NCBI GenBank assembly: GCA_027488815.1
Contig: JAIYAX010000022.1
Coordinates: 1-59,733, forward strand
Origin: Cytophagaceae bacterium
GTDB taxonomy: Bacteria > Bacteroidota > Bacteroidia > Cytophagales > JAIYAX01
Direction of reading: 5' to 3'
DNA length: 59,733 bases
Shown here in pieces: positions 36,804 to 44,455 of the stretch. The translations under genes were made by a program, and so were the position numbers. Under the pieces are notes generated by a model. It searched no databases. It worked only from the letters and a program-made list of their open reading frames with translations, and was not told the DNA's origin. How positions within the stretch are numbered: the first letter of the stretch is position 1; each line of letters begins with the position of its first letter.

Positions 36804-37226
36804 ATGCAACATAAAACCCCAATACAACCTTTTAAAGAGCCGGAAGGATATTTCGATGACCTGAGTATCCGTATTCAGCAAAGGATTCAGCAAAAAAATG
36901 CTTCTGTTCAGGCTCCCGAGCCGGGCACATCCGCCTGGTATTGGCGCCTTACCCTTCCTTCAATTGCACTTTGCAGCCTTATTATCGCTCTGGTGTTCAG
37001 GCCTCAGGCTCCAACAAGCATTTCAGGCACTCAATGGAACGAACTGGCCCAATCAAACCTGATCGAATGGGTAGAACAAGAAAATCTGTACGATGAGTTT
37101 ACCCAATTGGCCGGAAAACAAGAGTTGGAGCAAAGCTTAAGCTTTGTTTTGTTTGAACATTCCCAGCCAGAAGACAATATGCAATACCTTGAAGATGAAC
37201 TTGAACATGAAGATTATAGCCTTTAG
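36804..37226 (+). CDS. Single-span membrane protein, putative anti-sigma factor
   Basis: 140 residues: an N-terminal cytoplasmic part of about 45 residues, one membrane segment near 50-66 (LTLPSIALCSLIIALVF) and an acidic C-terminal part. No zinc (HxxxCxxC) anti-sigma motif is visible, so the assignment rests on position directly after the ECF gene and on topology. Overlaps the next gene by 20 nt. Confidence 0.55.
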   Translation: MQHKTPIQPFKEPEGYFDDLSIRIQQRIQQKNASVQAPEPGTSAWYWRLTLPSIALCSLIIALVFRPQAPTSISGTQWNELAQSNLIEWVEQENLYDEFTQLAGKQELEQSLSFVLFEHSQPEDNMQYLEDELEHEDYSL

Positions 37227-37665
37227 TTGTCTGATTTTCCTTTTTGCGCTTTGCCCGATGAGCTTTGTTAAGGCTCAGGCCACTGACCGTCAGGAGCAAG
37301 TGGAGTCTGCCAAAGTAGCCTACATCACCAAAAGCCTGAACCTCAGTGTGGAGCAGTCCCAAAAGTTCTGGCCTGTGTATAACGAGTTTAAGGCTGAGCA
37401 GCAAAAAATCCGCAAGCAACTGCGGAATGTATTTGTCAGTCAGGCCATGGCCGGGGAGCAGGAAGCGGAAAGCAAGGCCAATTTTGATAAGCTATTTGCG
37501 CTACGGCAACAGGAGGTAGACCTGGAAAAAACGTACTATCAGCGTTTTGCCTCGGTCATCGGCTATTCCAAAACCGCTAAATACCTACGAGCCGACAAGG
37601 AGTTTAACCGTATGCTGCTCCGTAGGCTTCAGAACTTTAAAGGCAGCGATTTGCCCGATGAATGA
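37207..37665 (+). CDS. Exported Spy/CpxP-like small helical protein
   Basis: 152 residues with signal peptide (MKIIAFSCLIFLFALCPMSFVKAQ) and a helical body rich in Gln, Lys and Glu. The LSVEQSQKFWPVYNEFKAEQQKIRKQL segment and YYQRFASVIGYSKTAKYLRADKEF resemble Bacteroidota Spy/CpxP-like envelope-stress chaperones, though LTxxQ motifs are partial. ATG 37207 was preferred over 37195. It lies in the ECF run and so may be a target or a sensor input. Confidence 0.65.
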   Translation: MKIIAFSCLIFLFALCPMSFVKAQATDRQEQVESAKVAYITKSLNLSVEQSQKFWPVYNEFKAEQQKIRKQLRNVFVSQAMAGEQEAESKANFDKLFALRQQEVDLEKTYYQRFASVIGYSKTAKYLRADKEFNRMLLRRLQNFKGSDLPDE

Positions 37666-38839
37666 GCGAAGCCTCTTCCTTCGCTATTTAGCACAGACCT
37701 CTGCCACACCCATAGCATTGGAAATAGTTCAGGCCAATGGGAGTTGGCTGACCGATCGTGATGGGAAGTCATACCTTGACCTGATTTCCGGTATTTCAGT
37801 TAGCTCTCTTGGACATGGGCAGCCCCGCATTGTTGAAGCCATTAAAACCCAGTCGGAGCGCTACCTGCACCTCATGGTGTACGGAGAACTCATCCAAAGC
37901 CCGCAGGTGAGGCTGGCAGAAAAGCTGTTAGCTACCTTACCGCCGAAGCTGGACAATATTTTTTTCCTTAATTCAGGCTCAGAGGCTATTGAAGGAGCCA
38001 TGAAACTGGCGAAACGGTATACAGGCCGACCCCATCTGATTTCTTGCCACAAGGCCTATCATGGCTCAAGCCACGGCGCCCTAAGCCTCGGAGGGACAGA
38101 AGCTCAAAAACAAGCCTTCCGCCCTCTGTTGCCGGGAATCATGCAAATCCATTATGGAAGTTTTTCTGATCTCCGACTGATCGATGAGCAGGTAGCAGCG
38201 GTGTTTGTGGAAACCATACAAGGTGAGGCTGGCATTGTGGCCGCTTGCCCAAGCTATTTCAAGGCCCTGCGAGAGGCTTGTGACCGGGCAGGAGCATTAT
38301 TGGTACTGGATGAAATACAATGTGGCATGGGCCGTTCGGGAACGTTCTGGGCATTTGAACAGATGGGTATCTTGCCCGATGTGCTGGTGACGGCCAAAGC
38401 CTTAGGCGCAGGGCTGCCGTTGGGAGCCTTTATTGCTCCTAAAGCCATCATGCAATGCCTGAGCCATGATCCTATCCTGGGTCATATCAGTACATTTGGT
38501 GGACATCCCTTAAGCTGTGCTGCGGCCCTTGCCGGGCTGGAGCTTATGCTGGAAGAACAAGTGGTAGAACAAGTGGCCATGAAAGCTGAAAAGTTCAGGA
38601 AAGGCTTGGAAGGCATCAGGGAAAGCCATTTGCGACAGCAGGGATTGCTGATGGCATTGGAACTGGGCAGCTTTGAACGGGTGCAGCAGGTGATCCAAAA
38701 GCTGTTGGCACAAGGCGTTTTTATGGACTGGTTCCTGAACTGCGATACCGCTCTTCGTCTGGCCCCGGCACTCACCATCAACAATGAAGACATCGACTGG
38801 GCCTGCGAGCAGATACGAGAGGCAGCAGGTTTCGATTGA
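37658..38839 (+). CDS. Class III PLP-dependent aminotransferase
   Basis: 393 residues, fold type I. LNSGSEAIEGAMKLA (about 104-118) and AYHGSSHG are the phosphate and substrate regions. Asp218 (LVLDEIQCGMGRSG) binds the PLP pyridine nitrogen, and Lys247 (VTAKALGAG) forms the Schiff base. The type fits ornithine/acetylornithine-like or other omega-aminotransferases; the substrate is not set. The start at ATG 37658 overlaps the Spy-like gene's stop by 8 nt; the open frame begins earlier. Confidence 0.9.
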   Translation: MNERSLFLRYLAQTSATPIALEIVQANGSWLTDRDGKSYLDLISGISVSSLGHGQPRIVEAIKTQSERYLHLMVYGELIQSPQVRLAEKLLATLPPKLDNIFFLNSGSEAIEGAMKLAKRYTGRPHLISCHKAYHGSSHGALSLGGTEAQKQAFRPLLPGIMQIHYGSFSDLRLIDEQVAAVFVETIQGEAGIVAACPSYFKALREACDRAGALLVLDEIQCGMGRSGTFWAFEQMGILPDVLVTAKALGAGLPLGAFIAPKAIMQCLSHDPILGHISTFGGHPLSCAAALAGLELMLEEQVVEQVAMKAEKFRKGLEGIRESHLRQQGLLMALELGSFERVQQVIQKLLAQGVFMDWFLNCDTALRLAPALTINNEDIDWACEQIREAAGFD

Positions 38840-39198
38840 TATCTTGGTCACGAACATTGCATTTTTATGCACATGTTTTAGAATAGAAGCTATACGGAAC
38901 GGGGAATTTTCTGTCAGCCCACAGCGATCAACCTGTTTCGCAATTGAGTATTCGCATTGATGGAGTCAGTCTTCGACAGGCTCAGACTGACAAGGGGAGG
39001 TATGAACTGCAAGCTCGCATTAGCGGGGACAGGGGGTTGTCGATACGAGACTAATGTTAAATGCCCTAATCCTTTATCATGGAGTGCCGATATTTCTGGT
39101 GCTTGTCGCAAGGCAACAGTTCAGGATAGATGGGGCAATGGTTTGCGTTTTCAATTCATAATCAATAACTTGCTCATGCCAACTAAACTATGCTTACG
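38840..39198. other. Intergenic region with a palindrome, no supported gene
   Basis: About 360 nt between the aminotransferase and the T9SS-tailed gene. An 81-codon frame (38957-39202) exists but has no start context or family likeness. The base composition here is GC-richer than the adjoining intergenic DNA, and it includes an inverted repeat at 38965-38991. It could be a decayed or inserted repeat block. Confidence 0.45.
38965..38991. repeat. REP-like inverted repeat
   Basis: GTCAGTCT (38965-38972) and AGACTGAC (38984-38991) around an 11-nt loop TTCGACAGGCT-type core. The same kind of sequence, with TTCGACAGGCTCAG, is a frequent intergenic motif in bacterial genomes. Copy number cannot be seen in one window. 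Confidence 0.5.
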
Positions 39199-41001
39199 AT
39201 GAGAAAGATTATACTGCTTTTTATTGCCCTCGCCCTACACGTTGAAGGATGGGCTCAATTGACTTCCTCTTCCTGGGGGCCAGATGTTTTTGGATATACG
39301 GCCAATGTAGTGCCCTATGCCTGGGTGGACATCAGCAGCCGCCCAGGGGTCGTGACGGTTTCAAACATGGGAGACGACGACTCCAAAGGACCATTTTTCA
39401 TTGGTTTTCCTTTTCATTACTATTGGACTGACTATACCCAAATACGAATTGGCTCCAACGGCTGGATCGGTTTTGGAAACACCTCTAATATAGCATCCTG
39501 TTTCCCAACCATTCCCGGTGCGGGAGGTGTGGCTGACAATTACCTGGCTCCTTTTATGGTGGATCTTAATCCGGCGGGTATTCCTGTGACCGGAAGTATA
39601 CAATACTGGAGCAATTTTTTCGACTCATTTGTGGTCACCTACAACAATATCCCTTACTGGACGAATAATGCGGGTCAACAAATCGGAAGTAACTCGTTCC
39701 AGGTGGTATTTAATTCCTTGGACAGCTCCATTCGCTATCAATACAATAGCATGACCAACAACTATTTTCAGGGATGTGCCTCTGATCTGGTGATTGGTTT
39801 TGAGAATGTGACCGGTGCCATCGGATTGCAGTTTGGTGTAGAGCAAGTTCCCACCAATAACACAGCTATTCGGATCAGAAGGCCTGTAAGTACCAGTTTT
39901 TCTGTTCCAGATGTGACACCTTTATGGGTGGGTAATACAGAAAGTGGGGGTAAAATCTATAAAACCGGTATACTGCCCCTTTTAACCGCCAATGTCAAAA
40001 ATGTGGGTAATACCGCAATCACCCAGACCATCACAGTGACAGGGAGGATACGAAATGCCAATCAATCCATCGTTTGGACAGAAAATACCCAGCTTTTTGG
40101 ATTACCAGCAGGCAGTGATCAACTCATCAATTTCACAACCCCGGCCACTTTGAATACTCCAGGCATCTACACTTATGAGGTTAGCACTTCCAGTTCTCAG
40201 GACATTAACCCCGGGAATGATCTTCGTACTGCCAAAATAGTCATGGTTCAGGCTCAGGGCGATAGTGTACGTTTGAGTTATGCCACTCAAAACCCTCCTT
40301 CTGGAAATCAAAGTTGGTCGGGGGGAGCATTTGATGATGGTATTGGTATTTATTACGAGCCTCCTTATTACCCTGCAAAAATCAACAGCATTCAAGCTTA
40401 CATCAGGGGTTTGGGTTCGGTTGACACCTTCTGGCTCAAAGTCTACAACGACATTGGCACCCCTGGAACTTTGCTTGATTCGATACAGGTAAATCCGGGT
40501 AGCTACACCTCTGAGAGTTGGGTAACCAGATCGCTGAGTACCCCTCAATTTATCTTCTCAGGTGGCTTTTATGTTGCCTGGATACAAGGTGGGGCGGTCA
40601 ACAGCTTAGGTTCTGAGACCACCATTAATCCTTCCAGAAGATCATATGAAATCCTGAGCGGAAGCTGGGCAGAGTTCAGAAGCAATACCACTCTGGAGTT
40701 ATTGATGAATGTATTCATTGAGTCCGACCTTATCACCGGACTAGATCCTTTAACAGGTATTGACCAGAACCAATGGCAAGTGTATCCTAACCCTGCGGGA
40801 GATGAAGTCGTAATATCGCTACATGATAAAAGTGAGCGATTGGTGCTGTATGATATGCAAGGCCGTGAAGTATTCGACGGCGAAACAGCAGATTTGAAAG
40901 GATCGATCAGGCTTACTTTAGAAAAGTTGTCGTCAGGTATTTATATGTTGACTGAGCAGTATTCAGGCGGGGTACGTAAGACGAAAGTGGTTAAGGAATA
41001 A
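39199..41001 (+). CDS. Secreted protein with T9SS C-terminal sorting domain
   Basis: 600 residues from ATG 39199. A signal peptide (about 1-20, ending GWAQ) is followed by a beta-rich N-terminal region with Trp/Tyr repeats, a CARDB-like immunoglobulin-type segment (about 255-350, ending NPGNDLRTAKI), and a further beta domain. The last ~75 residues (QVYPNPAGDEVVISL..., ending GVRKTKVVKE) are a classical T9SS type A tail. Exported through T9SS and probably attached to or released from the surface. Function unknown. Confidence 0.85.
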   Translation: MRKIILLFIALALHVEGWAQLTSSSWGPDVFGYTANVVPYAWVDISSRPGVVTVSNMGDDDSKGPFFIGFPFHYYWTDYTQIRIGSNGWIGFGNTSNIASCFPTIPGAGGVADNYLAPFMVDLNPAGIPVTGSIQYWSNFFDSFVVTYNNIPYWTNNAGQQIGSNSFQVVFNSLDSSIRYQYNSMTNNYFQGCASDLVIGFENVTGAIGLQFGVEQVPTNNTAIRIRRPVSTSFSVPDVTPLWVGNTESGGKIYKTGILPLLTANVKNVGNTAITQTITVTGRIRNANQSIVWTENTQLFGLPAGSDQLINFTTPATLNTPGIYTYEVSTSSSQDINPGNDLRTAKIVMVQAQGDSVRLSYATQNPPSGNQSWSGGAFDDGIGIYYEPPYYPAKINSIQAYIRGLGSVDTFWLKVYNDIGTPGTLLDSIQVNPGSYTSESWVTRSLSTPQFIFSGGFYVAWIQGGAVNSLGSETTINPSRRSYEILSGSWAEFRSNTTLELLMNVFIESDLITGLDPLTGIDQNQWQVYPNPAGDEVVISLHDKSERLVLYDMQGREVFDGETADLKGSIRLTLEKLSSGIYMLTEQYSGGVRKTKVVKE

Positions 41002-41004
41002 TAT

Positions 41005-41035
41005 GTTGCGGGTCGGGCTGCGCCCGACCCGCAAC
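41005..41035. repeat. Perfect 14-bp GC-rich palindrome
   Basis: 41005-41018 pairs perfectly with 41022-41035 across the triloop TGC. It lies in the 42-nt gap between convergent genes, so it may terminate both transcripts. There is no T-tract on either side, which is atypical for an intrinsic terminator and more like an interspersed palindromic repeat. Confidence 0.65.
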
Positions 41036-41043
41036 ACTTAAAC

Positions 41044-41763
41044 CTATCTTCCCCTCTGCAGCAGGTTGGTTTCTGAAACTACCTGACCGTCCATTTTCAT
41101 CACTTTCCATCCCATAAAAGTGGAGTCATTGCCCATCATGCTATTGGGTGGATTGGCAAGAAAATAAAGCATCTGATCCCCCTGAACCATTCGGATCATC
41201 TTGGAGCCATCTTCTAAGATGGCGAAATGTAGCCCCTCTCCCATTTTATCATCAAATCCTAAGATGTTTCGGTATTCCCCGCCCTCCTTCAACTGACCCA
41301 GGCCTAATCCTCCCCGTTCAAAGCCTTCTTCATCATTCCAGGTTAGTCCGGTAGGTATGGTAATTCGTTGACCCGTATTGGGGTCTGGGAGCTGGTCACC
41401 AACAGCCAATTTATCAAAACCTTCCTCGTTCAACAGCAGGATGCCATTCATGCTATGGTGGTAATCTTTATACCATTTCATATATTCTTCACCACCGATA
41501 TCTTTTGCCCACTTCTCACGAACAGCAAGAGTATCCGTTCGCACTCTATCCGCTGAGAAGGGAATCGGCGCTCCAATTAAAATTCGGTCACGTCCAGCAC
41601 TATCTGTAATGATAATCGCACGGGCTCTTATCAGATCAGTTGAGCCCTGAGGAACAAGGCTTTTAACTACCAGATAAAGTAAAACCAAGCTGCTGATTAT
41701 TGAATATCCTAAGAGAAGCCTGACTTGTTTTTTCAGGCCATTGTTATCTTGTTCCATGTTCAT
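41044..41763 (-). CDS. Single-span membrane protein, unknown function
   Basis: 239 residues with one N-terminal membrane segment (about 14-34, LLLGYSIISSLVLLYLVV) and an exported or periplasmic C-terminal domain. It has beta-type motifs IIITDSAGRDRILIGAP and GILLLNEEGFDKL, and a Gly-rich GGLGLGQL. These strands recur with small spacing, so the fold is probably beta-repeat. It lies 17 nt upstream-side of (and on the same strand as) the histidine kinase at 41781. I do not recognise it. Confidence 0.65.
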   Translation of the reverse strand: MNMEQDNNGLKKQVRLLLGYSIISSLVLLYLVVKSLVPQGSTDLIRARAIIITDSAGRDRILIGAPIPFSADRVRTDTLAVREKWAKDIGGEEYMKWYKDYHHSMNGILLLNEEGFDKLAVGDQLPDPNTGQRITIPTGLTWNDEEGFERGGLGLGQLKEGGEYRNILGFDDKMGEGLHFAILEDGSKMIRMVQGDQMLYFLANPPNSMMGNDSTFMGWKVMKMDGQVVSETNLLQRGR

Positions 41764-41780
41764 TAGTTAAAGTTGAGCAA

Positions 41781-44051
41781 TCAGGAATTATGTTTAACCG
41801 GCAAGATAACAGAGAATAAAGTACCTTGGTTTTCTTCCGATTGCAACTCAATTTTTCCCTGCAAACTTTTCACCATGTCCCTGACAATCAGAAGCCCCAG
41901 TCCCACTCCTGCTTCCATTGCGGTACCCGGACTTGTGGTGCTGATGCCACTTTGAACCCGCTGAAGGGTATGCAGTGACATTCCTACTCCATAATCCTGT
42001 ATTTGTATGACGGCCTCATCCTGTCTGGGAAGGAACCGAATTTCTATTTGCCCCTGAGGCTTACTGAATTTGATCGCATTGCCCAATAAGTTCCTGACGA
42101 TAATGCTTAGTCGGCCCTCGTCTGACCATAACTGATCGCCAGGTCGTATAGAATTAATCACTTCGATTTGCTTCTGACTAATCTGTGGACTTACCAAATG
42201 AACTTCCTCTTCTACCAACTTAAAGATGTCAACTTGTGCTAATTGAGGTTGGTCTCCGCTGAACTGTATACTGGACCAATTAAGTAATTGTTGAGTGATA
42301 TGGTTTGCTTTTGCCACTCCTGCCTCGAGTTGGGGCAAAAATGAACGGAATTCACTCTCAGTGACAGACTCGGTTGACATCAACTGTATCAGGGAGTGAA
42401 GGGAACCCAAAGGGCTTCTCAAATCATGTGCGATCACTGAAAATAGTCGGTCTTTGATTTCATTGCTTGCATTTAGCTCTTCTGTCTGGGCTGCTAACAG
42501 TTCTTTTTGAATTTGAAGCTCAGAAAAAGCTCTTTTCTTCAACCGGAGGGTATTAAAATACCAGGCAAATGCCATGCTTAGAATTAAAAAAGCCCCGGCC
42601 ATTAAATAGAAAGTGGTTTTTTGATTGGAAAGCTGTTCATTCAATTGATACTCTTTTTCTCTCTGCTCAGCTTCCATTAATTTAAGTTGCTCCTTCAGGC
42701 TAAAATCAGCCAATAACTGATTGGTTTCTTTCCAGTCATTGGCTTTCTGCAAGCTATCCTTCACTTGCAAAAGAGCCTCAAAAGCAGCGGATAGCTCAGC
42801 GCTGTTGCCTATGACTTTATAGTATTTGGTCAATTGACTTAGAATTTCAGCCTGTTCTTCCCAACTATTCAGGCGAATGGCCATCTGATAAGCACTAACA
42901 GCACTTTGTATCGCCTGAACCCGCTGGTTTAGTGCCCATTGAGCTTTAGCAATTCCGCTGCTTGATCTGATGACTCCAAGGCTATCTCCTATAGATTGGT
43001 AAATGGCCACAGACTTTTGAAACTGCTTTAAGGTCAAAGAAAAGTTAAGTTGTTGATACGCCATATCCGCCATAGAACTGGCTACCATTGCCTTAGCCAC
43101 CGGATGTCCGGATTGATCGGCCAGTTCCTCTGAGCGTCTGAAAAACACCCTGGCTGAATCTATTTCTCCTAAACTGAGGTAATTGGTGGCAATGTTTCCA
43201 TACGCTTCTGATAATGCTCCTGGTTCTGCTATCTTCATGCTGTAAAACAGTGCTTTTTGCATGTACTTCAGCGAATTGGCATAATCTTGCTGCTTCTGGT
43301 AAACAGAGGCTATGAGGTTGTAGGCATTGGCCAGATTTTGAAGGTTATTGTATCTAGAGGCATAGTCCACAGCAGCTTGAAAGTAACTGATCGCCTTGCT
43401 GTATTGGCCGATCTCCATGTAGGCACGGCCCATGTTGGCATTCAGGTAAATCAATGAAAACGTATGACCATAAGTATTGGAAAGATCAATGGCTTTTTGC
43501 CCTTCGATAATCCCACCTGCATAGTCACCTTTCATACATTTGTAAACCAGCAACAAACTTCTCAATCTAACGTGCTGCCCAGATCCTAGCAGATGTTCTG
43601 AGGCGAGCAATTTTGCCTTATTAAGGTAATAGAGGCCTGTATCAAGCCGGTAGGTAATACGGTATAGCTCACCCAAATTCACATAAGTGGTCAGCACATC
43701 ATTGGAAACATTTTGTTCTGAGGCCAAAGTCAGGTTTGACTGAAAATAGAACTCTGACTGCTTGAAATCGCCTTTGATGGCGTAAATCTGCCCTTTGACA
43801 TTGTTTAGTTTCAAAAGCAACTTTTCATCCTTCAGATACTCCGCTTGTTGCTCTATTTCTTTAACAATCATTAAACTACTGTCAGGGTTGCTTATTACCA
43901 ACCGGTTGGCGACTTCTGTGAGTGTATAAACTCTGTTTAAACCTTTGGATGAAGATTTCTTAAGCTCAGAGAAAAGGCTGTCCAATTGCTTGTCCTGGGC
44001 AAATGAACAAAGACTTAGAACGATTAGCAGTAAAGAAATCTGTGCTCTCAT
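41781..44051 (-). CDS. TPR-containing sensor histidine kinase (no receiver domain)
   Basis: 756 residues: signal/anchor at the N-terminus, TPR-type helical repeats (about 30-440), a single membrane segment near 478-500, a coiled linker, a HisKA domain with His542 (VIAHDLRSPLG), and an HATPase domain with the N box NLLGNAIKFS and G boxes near 660-740. The sensing part is therefore periplasmic TPR. No response regulator gene is next to it. It is divergent (404 nt apart) from a second kinase of the same layout. Confidence 0.9.
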   Translation of the reverse strand: MRAQISLLLIVLSLCSFAQDKQLDSLFSELKKSSSKGLNRVYTLTEVANRLVISNPDSSLMIVKEIEQQAEYLKDEKLLLKLNNVKGQIYAIKGDFKQSEFYFQSNLTLASEQNVSNDVLTTYVNLGELYRITYRLDTGLYYLNKAKLLASEHLLGSGQHVRLRSLLLVYKCMKGDYAGGIIEGQKAIDLSNTYGHTFSLIYLNANMGRAYMEIGQYSKAISYFQAAVDYASRYNNLQNLANAYNLIASVYQKQQDYANSLKYMQKALFYSMKIAEPGALSEAYGNIATNYLSLGEIDSARVFFRRSEELADQSGHPVAKAMVASSMADMAYQQLNFSLTLKQFQKSVAIYQSIGDSLGVIRSSSGIAKAQWALNQRVQAIQSAVSAYQMAIRLNSWEEQAEILSQLTKYYKVIGNSAELSAAFEALLQVKDSLQKANDWKETNQLLADFSLKEQLKLMEAEQREKEYQLNEQLSNQKTTFYLMAGAFLILSMAFAWYFNTLRLKKRAFSELQIQKELLAAQTEELNASNEIKDRLFSVIAHDLRSPLGSLHSLIQLMSTESVTESEFRSFLPQLEAGVAKANHITQQLLNWSSIQFSGDQPQLAQVDIFKLVEEEVHLVSPQISQKQIEVINSIRPGDQLWSDEGRLSIIVRNLLGNAIKFSKPQGQIEIRFLPRQDEAVIQIQDYGVGMSLHTLQRVQSGISTTSPGTAMEAGVGLGLLIVRDMVKSLQGKIELQSEENQGTLFSVILPVKHNS

Positions 44052-44455
44052 GGCTCAGGTGCAGGTTCGAAATAGCAAAGGCATTAATATGCCTCCAAAA
44101 TAACAGGATAATTGCTTGCCAATACCTCTAAATTAAAAATGGGTAGATAAGGATGAAGTAGTTTTTCTATGGGTTTATACTGAGAATCAAAATCACAGAG
44201 TGAGAAGTTCGATCAATTAGCAAGCCATTTACATTGTTTATTGTTATCATTTATACAACATATTAACCTATATATTAATTTATAGTGTTTATTTGAAGTA
44301 TATTTATGATCGAATATAACATTCAAATTCCTACTCCGATGTTTTACTATCCATACTCGTCAGGCATTACAGGAAGTAAGAAAAAGTAAATCTTAGCATG
44401 GTTTGAATGAATGCCAGACTGTTTATTGCCATACTAAAAAACTATCTCTACTGAA
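44052..44455. promoter_or_regulatory. Shared upstream region of two divergent kinases
   Basis: 404 nt, strongly AT-rich in the middle (44225-44330 with few G/C), consistent with two divergent promoters. I see no clean TAnnTTTG/TTTG pair or long inverted repeat. A 16-codon frame at 44339-44389 is too short to judge. Confidence 0.4.

Noticed and set aside
38957-39202. 81-codon frame before the T9SS-tailed gene
   Set aside because: Spans the REP-like repeat and runs into the next gene; no family likeness and unnatural composition (Cys, Arg, Trp rich).
44339-44389. 16-codon frame beginning MFYYPYSS between the two kinases
   Set aside because: Too short to tell from chance; no binding site or attenuator hairpin next to it.
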